NCBI GenBank assembly: GCA_947359465.1
Contig: OX375877.1
Location: forward strand, 73,048,698-73,112,697
Source of the DNA: Metellina segmentata
Taxonomy: Eukaryota > Arthropoda > Arachnida > Araneae > Tetragnathidae
Length of the DNA: 64,000 nt
Reading direction: 5' to 3'
Part shown: positions 1 to 11,404 of the stretch, one piece after another
How the letters are laid out: each line of letters opens with the position of its first letter
Position numbering within the stretch: position 1 is the stretch's first letter
The notes under the pieces: generated by a model
Database searches by the model: none
What the model saw: only the letters and a program-made list of their open reading frames with translations
Told to the model about the DNA's origin: nothing
Translations under genes and position numbers: made by a program

Positions 1-82
1 TCATGTAAAGTACTATAAACAAAATTCCTCCTACATGGGGTGTATTGCACGTGAGTTATAACCGCAACATAAATGCAACTTT

Positions 83-590
83 TTGCATAATTGCAACTTT
101 TTACAGTTTAGCTTAAAATTAATTAATATGAAATTACTATTTCATTTTTTGCTCTCTGAATCAACTCTTCAAACACGTGTGTTTGATCTTGCTTCAGTTC
201 ATGGAAAGAAGGTATTCGTCCTAACAGACAAAAGTGAAATAAATAGCAAGAAGTGCTTTAACACATTGGTTGGCACTCATAATAATCCAGAGCAAACTTA
301 CGTAATCGACTGCAGAGTTTGCGAGGCGAGTTTCGATAATCAATATGTTGTTTCCTTATAGATGACGTTTAAAAATCTCTGAATGTTGAGCGAAAGGATT
401 TTGCGCTTCTGCTATCCTATACAGCATATTATATGACTGCGGCTGGAATCACACTCAAGGTGCTTTATCCGCGATTGTTAGTAAGTCCAAGTTACTTGAG
501 TGGTACACTTGTCTCAGAACTGCAGAAAAAAGTCCAATGCAACAATGTCAGGCAACATCAGTTTCTGTTGAGCACAGTTTTTAAATATTA
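83..590 (+). pseudogene. Decayed hAT-type (CGGBP1-like) transposase fragment
   Basis: An open frame at 83-361 encodes VFVLTDKSEINSKK and similar text. The reading then shifts, and from about 364 it continues as DDV-stop-KSLNVERKDFALLLS followed by YMTAAGITLKVLYPRL. This order resembles the central catalytic region of hAT-derived transposases of the CGGBP1-like group, in which a 'ValLeuThrAsp-Ser' strand is followed by a 'LeuLeuLeuSerAspAla..Tyr Met..Ala Gly' segment. The Asp expected after LLLS is Tyr here, an in-frame stop is present, and the frame is lost after about 590, so the copy is dead. No terminal inverted repeats were found. Family assignment rests on remembered motif similarity only. 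Confidence 0.45.
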
Positions 591-714
591 AAGATATTAC
601 TGACCAAGGATCGGCCATTCAACGACATCAACGTTCTTCTGGATTTCATAATGTCGAAATAAATATTGAATTTTTTCATTTTTTACCAATAATTTATTTC
701 AGATTTTAGTGTAT

Positions 715-805
715 CAAAAATAAATGCAACTTCATTTTCACAAATGCAACTTTAGGGAATAATAAATGCAACTTTAGGGAATAATAAATGCAACTTTTCC
801 ATTAT
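715..805. repeat. Short tandem repeat of an 'aataaatgcaactt' unit
   Basis: The words 'aaatgcaactttaggg' and 'aataataaatgcaacttt' recur in tandem with a unit of about 22 bp. Looser copies of 'atgcaactttt' occur at 70-115. No coding content is seen. Confidence 0.7.
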
Positions 806-829
806 TACTGCAACAAAAAAGTTGCCCTA

Positions 830-1505
830 ATTATAACATTTTAATTTAGACTATTTACAACAAATCATACACCAAATTGAAGATAAACTAACCTAGTTTT
901 TCTTACAAATGTTCAATATGTGCACCTTTAGTTATACGGCACACATCCAACCTAAAGTCCAAATCTTACCGTACCTGGCTTATCTGGATACGTTGAAATA
1001 ATGACTCTTTCCCCAATTAGTAGAGGGTGAACCTGTAAAGTTTATTTGGTAACAGGATGGAGCCCCTCCCCATTGGAATCTCTTTGTACGAGAGTGGTTG
1101 AACGTCGAAGTCCCTGACCGTTGCATTGGTCGTAATGGTCGAGACGACAGAGCTCTTTTTCGCTGACCTCCACGTTCACCTGAAATGACGCCATGCGATT
1201 ATTTTCCTGTGGGGATTTATGAAAGATCTACGTGTCTATGTTCCGCCGTTACCTAATGATTTGCCAGAGTTGAGACACAGAATTGAAGATGCTATTGCTC
1301 CGGACTTGTTAACCAAAGTGTGGAAAGAATTGGACTTTTGGTTGGATGTGTGCCGTATAACTTAAGATGCACAAATTGAACATTTGTAAGAAAAACTAGG
1401 TGAGTTTACCTGCAATTTAATATATGATTTGCTATAAATAGTTTAAATTAAAATGTTATAATATACCATTGAAACTGGGACATTCTTTTATGGACACCCT
1501 GTATA
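830..1505 (+). mobile_element. Fold-back remnant of a mariner-superfamily element
   Basis: At about 1054-1365 the + strand encodes the C-terminal half of a mariner-type DDE transposase: QDGAPPHWNLFVREWL, then SPEMTPCDYFLWGFMKD, ending DFWLDVCRIT-stop. The second and third catalytic Asp positions (QDGAPPH and CDYFLWG) are visible. One TGA replaces a Trp before PPRSPEM. A typical terminus, 'tggacaccctgtata', ends near 1505. The left side (830-962) is not the 5' end of the element. It is an inverted copy of the 3' end (1332-1462), including the last coding codons. The copy is therefore 5'-lost and rearranged. Confidence 0.7.
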
Positions 1506-3725
1506 TTTTAAGCTTATTTCGATATTTATCAAGAGAGAAATTCGTGTTGCAGAAGCAAAAATTTCAGATTCCTTCCTGGTTTGTTCACATTGAAAATTCC
1601 TCATGAAATAATTTATTTTCATTCTCGTATCAATGCCTTTGGCCCTTGGTTCAGCTGGCTCTGGGTTCAAATCCCGGTGATGACATGATATTTCATGCAT
1701 GTATCGAAAATGACCGCAGAGCTTCGAAACGAAACCATGACATTAATTCCTGGAATACTCGGATGCTTTAAAAATTTTTAATCAACGCTATTTTAGTGCT
1801 TTTTATATCGCTATGTAAATAAAGGCAAAATATAACGTGGGTTTCCTTGATTTCATTTTAAAACTTGGGACCTGGACAACTCCTTGAAAATTACCAAAGT
1901 TTTGGAAAATATTCTTGAATTTTTACACTGGAAATTCTAAAAAAATTGTCTGCTGAACTATAAACTTTCATTTTGTAGAATCATCATCTTTCTTCTTTTT
2001 TATTGTATACTGATAATTGGTTTTATATTTTTGCATGATGGGAACTAAAATTTGGAGATTTTCAATACACATTGGCGTTGAACGTTCCTTTTTGTCATGA
2101 AGCGATAAAACTAGTTTTTGATATTACACTTAGGAATTTAATTTTTCAATCAAAAATATTTTTGTATTCCATTTTAATTTCCTATAATTTCACGAACCAA
2201 TTTTGAGGTCCTTCAAAAATTTTCGCAAGTTCATGAAATGTGATTAAAACGTACTGTTCAGAATAGGTGGCAACACAATAGAAAAATATTTGAAAAATAT
2301 AGAATAATTTGTTAAATGATGCAGATATTTCCATAACGTTAAAAAAAATCCGTTAAGTCCTTTATATTCAAGCTCTATTCACTTAAGCGTAATTTGAGTT
2401 CGAGGAAAACCAATAAAAAGTTTTACACGACTTTATTCGGAAGAGTAACAATGATCTCTTTCCCGACGGTATTGCTTTTTTTTTATGCGGTGTTAATTAA
2501 GGTCAAGGGATTCGTGGAATTGCAGTGCAAATGCTACATCTTTCATGTTTTGTTTTCCGCTAAATAAACGACTCTAAAATGCACGCTTTGTATGCAGCGT
2601 TATTTAGTTAAAGACAGCTTGTTTTCCGAAGACTCGAAGAGATTGCCATTTTATCTTTTCTCGGAAGTTAAGAGAGTCGGTATTCTTCTGGATACGGGCA
2701 TAGGATAATTTTTTTTATATTCCAATTGAAAAAGTAATTTTAGTTTAATTTTCTAACACGTGACCAGTGGAATTTTTCGAGTTGCGTTCTGGAATACTTT
2801 TGCAACTGATTTGGTGACAAAAATTTATCAGGTGATTATTGATTGGGATTATTTTGAGCAATTTGATGATAATTTACAATTTGATTTCTCTTCGACGTCA
2901 CAGTTTTCTATTTACAGAAATATTTATTACTTGCGAGAGTCGTATATATTTACTAAAATCCACGTGCTCAGCCGAGAGATTTTTTCATAAAAAATTCGTT
3001 TTCTCATATCTACTTGTAAGTCGGATTGAGCTGAATGACATTAACCGAAAAGCTTGGGAAAATAACATTTAATTGATTGCGTTATTTGACACTAGTGAAA
3101 ACCTTTGTTGGCAACGACCTCTACCTTTTCTTGGCTCGTAAATTTTTGTGCAGAAGCATCTTTCCCTTTACCCTGGAACAGGGATTAAGAACAGAAAGTC
3201 AGGCGTTAATGGCACTTAAACATTCCCCTGTTGCCAAAATGTTCTAGTTGAGTGCAATTTTAAATTTAACTTGTTTTCGCGAAAGTGTATACGCTAGAGC
3301 ATTGTTTCCCAAAGTGGGTGCTGAAGGAATCTTATGGGGAAGTGCTGGCCCCAGGGGAAATACGATGTGTGTTGAGTAGCAAGAGTGGCAAATACTTATT
3401 CACTTGACCATACAGAGACATACTCACTACAGTTGACTTTACTTTGTAAAATGAAAGTTGTGTGTGTGCAACTGATTGATCTAAAATCCAGACCAACACG
3501 AGTTTCGTTCTTCTCATTAGTGATTATTTTTAATTTTACTTATTTGATGGGCAAACTGTTACGGAAGTAAGGTTAATCGCCTACTGAAAAATGTGAATTG
3601 TTTTTAACAGATAGGTTGACTCTTAAAAATGCTTTTATTTTGCTCTAAACGACAGATTAAAACCAGCATGTCATCTTTTTGACATCAACGGCATATCTTT
3701 CACGCTTGCACACGATGTGTGGGGG
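1502..3725. other. Intergenic stretch without recognisable genes
   Basis: AT-rich DNA. The only structured item is a tRNA-like stretch near 1630-1690. Short ORFs here lack recognisable motifs and plausible splice context. Confidence 0.5.
1630..1740 (+). repeat. Fragment of a tRNA-derived SINE
   Basis: Contains a B-box-like 'gggttcaaatcccgg' with tRNA-like sequence before it and non-tRNA sequence after it. No clean cloverleaf or target-site duplication was found. Confidence 0.4.
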
Positions 3726-4400
3726 AAAACCGTGACTCACTGGGATTGTCCACTGCGCTAGCAACCTGCCAGATGTTGGCGGCAAAGGTTCGACTCCTTT
3801 CAGGGTGTATTTCTCTATTCTGTGTCATCTAATTAAAACTTCCCTTGTGTTTGCATGTCCATTACTTGACGTATCTGTCTTGTGTTTTGCGCAACTTAAT
3901 CAAATCTAGAGCTGTGGTGTCGTCGCCCCAAAACGGTAGCTTGAAAACAGTACCAATCGTACACAAGGCATCCAACAGCTAAGATATTTAGGTTCTTATA
4001 GATGATAGATCCTCTGGACGAACACCACCTGCAAAGGACGTTCTTTTTCAATTTTCTTCTCAAGTCGTAAAGCGTAAAACTTAATTTTAACTTAATTCTA
4101 AATTCAAGTCACTTAGCATCGGCTGTTAGCCAATCGTTGTCGACCCTCTGTGACCACTCCCACCTGCAATACTACTGGTCGAACCAAACTCCACCATACC
4201 ACTTAAACTTCAGTCGCCTCATTTTTTCATCATTCCTAAGTTATGTTCCTGCAGAAGGAAGAGGGCCATCGGCCCAGGACCTTCGGACCACCCCCTCCAT
4301 CATACCTGCCCTGCAAGTGATCCTACCTAAAGGTCAAGCACAACGATGTAACAGAGTTTTTACCATAAAACCACAAACAACCACTGGATGTGTGTTAGAC
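3726..4400 (+). repeat. Decayed SINE-like sequences
   Basis: A B-box-like 'aaaggttcgactccttt' lies at about 3786-3803. A tail-like 'ccataaaaccacaaacaacca' at about 4361-4382 resembles the 'ataaaacccaa..caacca' tails at 26,570, 45,770 and 61,660. Boundaries are uncertain and there may be two different fragments. Confidence 0.35.
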
Positions 4401-6043
4401 GTCTGGTGTGTAGTTAGACGAATATTGGACTGGTACCCGCCTTGTAAAAGGCAAAGGTGACTGAACACACAAAAATGATTAATGGATTGTTTCCTCAAAT
4501 AGTGTGGCGTTTGGATTATGTATTTTCGCTATGAGGGGCAACTTTATGCAAAGACAAACCCTGGTTTAGGCAAGATTTCTTTTAAAATCGACCGCCTTCT
4601 CGTCATAGCCGCACTGTGCTTTCTAGAAATGGATGGCACGAAGGTCATCTATCTTCTCACCAGAATCGAACTAATATGTATAGGATGGTCGGTGATTGTG
4701 GGCTATTTTTGTTTCTAACTCCGCCAATGCCGGTCCACAGCCCGGATATGAAAGGAGGATGGGAAACATCGCGGAAGTAAAGAACTCTCAATACAGACTG
4801 AAGTACTACTGTTTCCATTGACCAGCCATAATGATGGTAAATCGTACACCGGGGCTATTTTTCTCATGGAACGCTATTCTACGACCACGTTTTCTAAGCG
4901 ATTCTGTTCGTGTCAGCTTGATTATAAGTATATGTAATTCACAGTGGATCCTTCCGCCATACAAATAGTTCTCGAAACGCTACAAATTTACTGAAGAAGA
5001 AATGAATACTGAATAAAGTTTTCAATAATGTTTTAAAGTGCGGAACATTCTTTTGAAATGAAATGCTTCATTGGTTTTGTTGCAATTACTGTCCACGTCG
5101 TAATGCTTACAACAAATGAAATCTCGCACGTGTGGCGTATATTGTGTTTGTTTCACTTTTAGCAAATTAGTGCGTCACATTTATGCTGATGACTTCTATC
5201 CGTAGGGTACGTTTTACCTATTTCCATAACCAAATAACTCTACCCCAAGTATAAAGGGCTTATTCTGTGAACCTAAATATAGATGGCGCGTGTTTTTGTG
5301 GGAAAACGTGCTTCCAGTACGCATTCCGTAGTAGGTAACCGTAAGAAAAATTATTGTTATAAAAATTATAGAACGCCACTAAGGGCCTTCATTCTGGAAG
5401 GGAGTCATCGGTACCATGGTGTCAATGCTCAATGTCTGTCCCCCGGGAGATGTCAAGTTTTTCCACAGAAATGTTCTAGAGGGGGCACTTTTCTGGTATT
5501 TAAATGTTATGTGGTTATTTTTTAAGGAAGAGTATACTAAATCTTTTCACTGCTTAAAATAATGAACATTTAGAAGGAAATGAAAGCGTAGGAGGGTTTT
5601 GCAATAATAAACAAACTCTGTAGAAGGTTAAGTAACTTAGGGTTAACCTTTACGCTGCGGCAGGTAGACAATTGTTACCATTACAACTTCGCTTGCACCA
5701 GCGGCATGGTATAGATCTGTGTATGAGAATGTTACACTCCATTTTAAGTTACCGCTGGAATCGATCACCATTTACGAGCTGTCAGCGACTGACCTTCTAG
5801 AGTATCCCTCCTTTTGTTCGGTACCCTACCCTGTCTACCGTGAGGTGTGAACGCTTTGGGGGAAACGCAGAAGGTCTCTCTGGTGATATAGGGCACACAA
5901 TACTATGAAAGGAAAGCGTCAGTCGTAAATGCCACTCAAGGGTATCGAGCAAGTTAGTTAATTTAGGTAAGGGGAGTTTGACATTCAAGAGAAACAGCCT
6001 TTTCTGGAGACGATTGAAAAAATCTAATCGCCGCAGCATAAGA
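4401..6043. other. Intergenic stretch, nothing recognised
   Basis: Several short ORFs occur, but none has family motifs or repeats elsewhere in the window. Confidence 0.5.
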
Positions 6044-6660
6044 ACTTTGTATCGCCATTTTGACATTGGCGTTTATTTTCGATTCTAATGCGATGCTGAA
6101 TGTCAAGGTGGGCCGAAAAACACTTTTAAAATTCCGTACCAATAGTGCGGTAAACTTAACTAGCGCGTCAAAAACTTCTGACGAAAAATTTCAATGATGT
6201 ATAATAATAAAATAACAAACATTGATATTTTATTGGTTCATAATAGTGAGTGTGGAACAGTTGATGAATTTGGACCCCTATGCTGTAAAAAGTTTTAGAG
6301 AGGTACTTGGCCCCTGTGGGGGCTATTAAATCTATATGGGATCTATTAAACTTTGTATCGCCATTTTGACAATGGCGTTTATTTTCGATTCTAATGCGAT
6401 GCTGAATGTCAAGGTGGGCCGAAAAACACTTTTAAAATTCCGTACCAATAGTGCGGTAAACTTAAATAGCGTGTCAAAAACTTCTGACGAAAAATTTCAA
6501 TGATATATAATAATAAAATAACAAAACATTGATATTTTATTGCTTCATAATAGTGAGTGTGGAACAGTTGATGAATTGGGACCCCTATGCTGTAAAAATT
6601 TTTAGAGAGATACTTGGCCCCTGTGGGGTCTATTAAATCTATATGGGATCTATTAAATTT
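6044..6660. repeat. Two-copy tandem duplication, 306-bp unit
   Basis: The block starting 'actttgtatcgccatttt' at 6044 recurs at 6350 with only scattered differences, and both copies run to 'atctattaaa'. The sequence is non-coding. High similarity indicates a fairly recent duplication. Confidence 0.9.
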
Positions 6661-6771
6661 ATATGTATTGCAATACAAATTCTCCAATTGAAATATGTTC
6701 CAAATGTGTTCATATTTTCCTTAAGTTAAAATATTTCTACATTGTTATGTATAGTATTGTGAGTTATCTAA

Positions 6772-7490
6772 GGCCCGGTGCACACATCCGGTTTTTCAAA
6801 GTGCTGCGGCACCGAAGCCCAACTATGCACACATAACCGTGAAATGACGCACGAACTCATTACGCGCTATTTGCGATAAATATTCTATCGAAGAAAACGT
6901 GTTTATTTCGCTTACTTGGTGTAAAAAAAAGTATATTTTGAAACAAAATAGACGTTACTGGATACAACCATTTATTAATTATTATTAATATTCCATTTGT
7001 GTGCCGACCAACCGGTATAGTGGTTAAGGTGTTAGCCTCTAGATCGGCAGGTCCCCGGTTCGAATCCGGGTTCGGGCATGGATGTTTGTAAGCGTATACC
7101 AGCTTTGGTGTTGCTTCGGCATCTGAACATGGTTCAAAATTACGATGTAATTGTTAGGGGCAATGATGGCTCTCCCACTGGGTGCTCCTTCACAAGTGGC
7201 CATCACTTCCGGCCTTGTAGTGGCCAATGACTTCGGTCAAAATGTGCCCGCCATTAGGGGAAAAAAAAATATATTCCATTTGTTTATGAAAACAAAGTAC
7301 TTCAGAACGGAGACTCATGTGCGACGACCTTGCGGCACCGTGGGGAACTGCGGTGCAAGTTGGATGTGCGGCGCCCCAGCGGTGCTGGAGGCATGTGTGC
7401 ACTGCTCCATTGGATCTAATGTATCTCAGACAGCACTTGCGTTGCGGCAGCATCGCCGCACGTTGAAAAACCAGATGTGTGTACCGCGCC
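6772..7490. mobile_element. PIF/Harbinger-like MITE
   Basis: Imperfect terminal inverted repeats begin 'ggcccggtgcacacatccgg' on the left; the reverse complement of the right end is 'ggcgcggtacacacatctgg'. They are flanked by TAA at 6769-6771 and 7491-7493, fitting the 3-bp TWA target preference of PIF/Harbinger elements. No transposase is inside. A tRNA-derived SINE is nested within it. The superfamily is inferred from the TIR and TSD only. Confidence 0.7.
7001..7270 (+). repeat. tRNA-derived SINE with 13-bp target-site duplication
   Basis: The head is tRNA-like, with A-box text 'tatagtggttaagg' and B-box 'ggttcgaatcc', followed by about 190 bp of non-tRNA body and a short A-rich tail. Direct repeats 'atattccatttgt' flank it at 6988-7000 and 7271-7283. 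It lies inside the Harbinger-like MITE and is therefore younger than it. It is not a functional tRNA gene. Confidence 0.88.
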
Positions 7491-7539
7491 TAATAGATGC
7501 TGTGCTATACCATCAGCTTATTCTGTATTCTGAGCAACT

Positions 7540-7605
7540 TATTCAAATTATGCGATTTATATACATTCAAAAATCGACTGACCCAAGGTCGACTGCAGTC
7601 TGACA
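7540..7605 (+). repeat. Terminal fragment of the repeat family seen intact at 32,215-32,713
   Basis: Carries 'attcaaaaatcgactgaccc' followed by 'aaggtcgactgc', the same terminus seen near 28,438-28,470 and at the right end of the element in Sulf1 intron 1. Confidence 0.6.
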
Positions 7606-8079
7606 ATTTTCTATCAGATTTCTAGACGGGAAAAATTTTGCTCTTTTATCTTAGATCTCAATTTTTTTAATGTTTGTAAAGCCGTTTGCATGGAATTGAA
7701 TCTTGTGGCTGAATTGTTTTGCGCACACGCTTAGATTAATGACAGCTAGATGATTGCAGACACCATCCATTTAATTGTGGACAACGTAGTTTTAACAAAT
7801 CATTCTCTCCCTATTCTAAAGTTACAAGAGGGATTTTAGTATGAACAAGCAAACCGGACGGAAAGTGAAGATTTTACATTTGCTACTCAAGTGCTCTTAC
7901 GTGATGTATATAGGAGTTACCTTAAAATTTCGTACTGCGACGTTTGGCATACAAGTGTTGACCCAACAATTGTCCTATAACAATCCGGAATTTGTTCTGC
8001 AGATTTTTTGTTAGCGAAATGCTGAACTCGTATTTAAAACTCAAATATTGACCATGAAACTTGCCGGCTTCGGTAAAGT

Positions 8080-8400
8080 GGGGGGTCACGGTAGCCCATT
8101 TGAAAAGTAGTGTATTAGAAACCGGAGGGGCTACGAGTTCGAAACTCGATCCAACCAAAGACCTTTGTGTACGTGGAGGGGCTGGTGCATGGTAAATCTG
8201 CCGTGACCTCAAATGTCCTACGTTGTCGTGGTGTGGAAGTTTAGATAGTGGGGTGTCAGCTCAGGTATGACCTCATCTGACCGTGGTTAAAAATTACGAG
8301 GTGCTGCTCTCGTATATTTCCCTTCGGGATTGACTCCCGGACCACCACCAACAGCCCGCTGTGTTTCTCATGTGCGACGTTAATTCATCTACCTACCTCT
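8080..8400 (+). repeat. tRNA-derived SINE, second family (head to tail)
   Basis: The head has tRNA-like text with 'acgagttcgaaactcg'. The body contains 'tgaccgtggttaaaaattac' and 'ttcgggattgactcccgga'. The tail contains 'gcgacgttaattcatctacc'. Copies or fragments with the same body or tail occur at 20,910-21,145, 27,236-27,292, 27,850-27,980 and 28,110-28,200. Confidence 0.75.
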
Positions 8401-8429
8401 TTATAAAAATAATTTTTTGAATTCCTCAA

Positions 8430-8750
8430 AAGATAAATAGACGTACAAGGTTTGGAATTATTTGAATTACATAGTTTCGTCAGTAAAAATTTTCCCAAAG
8501 TGACAATTCTAGTGGAAAAATATACCTTAAGGTTTCGAAAACAAATGCAGGTCCTACAGTTTTGGAGTTTCTGCTGCTTTTTCGTTTCATAAATAAACGT
8601 TCAGTTTGGTATTATTTGATTACATAGTTTCGTCAATAAAAAATCTCCCCAAAGTGCCAATTTTAGCGAAATAATTCCACCTTAAGGATTCGAAAACAAA
8701 TGCAGATCCTACTGTTTTTGAGTTTCTGCTGCTTTTTCGTTTCATTAGTC
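8430..8750. repeat. Two-copy tandem duplication, about 159-bp unit
   Basis: 'acatagtttcgtca' recurs about 159 bp apart, followed in both copies by 'cttaagg', 'tcgaaaacaaatgcag' and 'gagtttctgctgctttttcg'. Non-coding. Confidence 0.85.
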
Positions 8751-9378
8751 ATGCTGCATTTACGAGCTAGAAGGAAAGCCGTAAGTGGGAAAAGAAGCAT
8801 GGCTTTTGTATGTTGGGGGAAGCGCAATTAAGTTTCTAAATCTGTTCCTGGCCTCGAGTTACCGTAATTTTCGCCTCTGCAAAACGTACTTATAAAGAAA
8901 CGACTGGTTTTAACTACCGTCTGCCCAAATGTATGACTATTTCAAGAGTAAGTACCTTTGTTGAGAATTTCGCACATCGATTTGACGAAGTCCTTCAAAG
9001 CGTGGAAGTCATTTTCTCTCACTAGAACTCGAAACAATGTTTTTTAGGGACACATATGAGAGCCATTTTCTTTCTGAACAAACAATCGGACAAGCCGGAA
9101 GACGTGGATTCGTCATCCGGTTACCCAATACGGTATAAGAGTATTTTATGTAATGCTAAATAGGTGGCGGTAGTGTTTCTGCGATGACTCTAAACATGAC
9201 GTCAGTTGTCTTGTCTTTCGAATACTTCGCCAATAAAAATATCTGAGAATGAGTTCCAAATTGATGCATCGCAGTTGACACCAATTAGATTAAACGTCTA
9301 ACGCGCGTTGCCAAAACAGATTCTCTCAGGGACACATCTCCTACAGGTGTGACACCTCACGAGGTACTTTAGTGTCTT
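8751..9378. other. Intergenic stretch, nothing recognised
   Basis: No ORF with recognisable motifs, no repeat copy found elsewhere in the window. Confidence 0.5.
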
Positions 9379-9583
9379 TCCTGAAGTGGCTCCGAATGGG
9401 AACAGAGTCAACGCATGTTCGTGGACGGTTCTATTTTGGACCGCAGGTAGGTCGGTGTAGATATTAAACTCGTAAAAAGTGAATCGATTCTTCAATTCGA
9501 TTAACTTTCGTAACTTGTTTCTACAGTATTAATTCCAACTATGATTATACACCACTCTACAATAATGGACCGGACGTCAGTGG

Positions 9584-9624
9584 ATTTGCATAAAATCCGA
9601 CTGCATGTGGGATTTTATGCAAAT
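9584..9624. repeat. Perfect hairpin with paired POU-octamer words
   Basis: The 15-bp arms 'atttgcataaaatcc' (9584-9598) and 'ggattttatgcaaat' (9610-9624) are perfect reverse complements around an 11-nt loop, upstream of the Tc1 transposase start. Each arm contains the octamer ATGCAAAT in one orientation. Confidence 0.85.
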
Positions 9625-9709
9625 TCAATGCTCGCACGTGACTTGTTAAGGTTAAATACTATACGCGAAACGTCGTAACGTCGTTAGTTTTGTGTGAAAT
9701 TGTGACAAT

Positions 9710-10927
9710 ATGTCGAAACAAAAGGAACTCAGTGACTTTGAAAGCGGTATATAGTTAGTTGTCACATTAGTGGCAAGTCTATTCGCGCAATTGCGGTAGA
9801 ATTATCACAGCCACGGACAACTGTTGAGGATGTCGTGAAGTGGAAGACTACGGGAGTTGGGACAAGATCTGCACACGTTGGTAGTAACCTTAAACTGACG
9901 GAACGGGATCGGCATGTCCTGAAGCGTGAGGTTCGTAAGAACCGCAAGTCAAAATCATCAACAGTGAGTTTCAACAGGCAGCAGGGGTTACAGTGCACCC
10001 CAATACTTTGCGGAAAGAACTGCACGCCCTCAATATCCACGAGTGTGATGCCGCACACAAACCAAACATCACCCCATCCAACAAAGCCGGCAGACTCGCT
10101 TGGTGTTTGCAACGTCGTAACTGGATTGTGGACAGCTGGAAAACTGTTTTATGGAACGACGAGTCACGCTACATCCTCTTTCAGTAGGATGGGCGTGCTT
10201 GGGTTTGGCGAATATCAGGCGAACGTCTGTTACCCGAGTGCATCGTTCTGTCAAGTTCGGTGGTGGTGGTGGGGGTGTACTTGTTTAGGGTGTTTTTCGT
10301 GGTATGGCCACTCTCGAATGGAAGCAGACCCCTCCGTACCAAGTTACCGATAAACCACAGCGGATTGGCATGGAAAGCCTCGAATGAGAAACGAAAGAAG
10401 AAACCGGGCATGTGGGAGGCGCGCTAGGTGCGCCAGGTTATCCAAGACGTGGTTGGAAACCCCCGACAGCCTGCATGGCCACCGCCCAAGCGTCGTGGTA
10501 TGGCCTGGGACCTTTGCATGTTGTTCCTAGTCAATTGAACACTGACGCATACATGAACATTTTGGACAATCAGGTTCTTCCTACGCTCGGGCAATTTTAT
10601 AGAATGGACGAATGTTACTTCCAGGACGATAACGTTCCATGTCATGTTGCAGCCTCTGTCAAGCAGTGGTATTAAGATATGGATATAAAACCTCTTCCCT
10701 TGCCTGCTCAGAGTCTCGACCTAAACCCCATAGAACATTTGTGGATCGAGTTAGAGCGACGCTTACGTACCACGGAACGACGTCCGAAATCTACAGCTGA
10801 GCTGGCGACATTCTTGCAGCAGGAATGGACACAAATACCCATAGCTGTGTATCAAAATCTTGTTGAAAGTATGCCCAGAAGTGTTGCCAGTGTAATTGCA
10901 GCACGTGGGGGACCATCCCCCTATTAA
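9710..10927 (+). pseudogene. Tc1 transposase, multiply frameshifted
   Basis: The frame starts MSKQKELSDFESGI and is soon stopped. Recognisable later pieces are an in-frame WxVDSWKTVLWNDESRY segment around 10,110-10,180 (first catalytic Asp in NDES), DDNVPCH near 10,625 (second Asp), and LDLNPIEHLWIELERRL near 10,715-10,755 (third acidic residue). The C-terminal part, 10,679-10,927, is intact and ends at its natural stop. Several shifts and stops make the protein non-functional. Confidence 0.85.
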
Positions 10928-11404
10928 AGCATGTATTCTTTTCCTGAAACCATCACATCTTGTTGTCCGGTCCATTATTGTAGGGTAGTGTATATTTTTG
11001 GTCTGGTACTATAGTCTTTTTCGCGTCTTCAATGATTTTGACGCAGATTTCTTGTTTGAAATGTTATTCGATTTCCATAACAAGTTACGAAAGTTAATCG
11101 AATTGATGAATCGATTGATTTTTCACGAGTTTAATATCTACACCGACTTACCTGCGGTCCAAAATAGAATCGTCCACGAACATGCGTTGGCTCTGATCCC
11201 ATTCGGTGACTCTTCAGGATAGACATGCTAGTCCCGAACACTTATAGTGGTTTTTTTCTGTCTTTCCTGTCTTTTGTAAACTGGGGGAGGGGTGTTTCGC
11301 GCACACGGGATACTCGAATGATCCAATTCTCCTTCGATCCCTTTTTTTCCCCTTTCGGGGCATTTTTCACTTCTCAATCTTGTGCTTGGCGAAGCTTGGC
11401 AATA

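Larger units (their letters stand above)
9548..10992 (+). mobile_element. Tc1-family DNA transposon, defective
   Basis: Terminal inverted repeats match over about 28 bp (left 'tacaccactctacaataatg', right reverse complement 'tacactaccctacaataatg'), bounded by TA. A transposase pseudogene lies between. The left subterminal region contains a perfect 15-bp hairpin (see separate entry). Confidence 0.88.
9379..11220. repeat. Inverted-repeat (fold-back) unit split by a Tc1 element
   Basis: The left arm at 9379-9519 and right arm at 11079-11220 are reverse complements over about 141 bp with modest divergence. Removing the Tc1 at 9548-10992 leaves a spacer of about 113 bp, so the original unit was a palindromic element of roughly 395 bp. 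Both arms can be read as the same short peptide (containing FNIYTDLPAVQNR), but no protein family was recognised. Confidence 0.8.

Noticed and set aside
7003..7080. A functional tRNA gene
   Set aside because: A- and B-boxes are present, but the sequence is the head of a SINE bounded by a 13-bp TSD.
9298..9495. A conserved small protein, because both inverted arms encode similar peptides
   Set aside because: The arms are nucleotide copies of each other; shared peptides follow from that, and no family was recognised.
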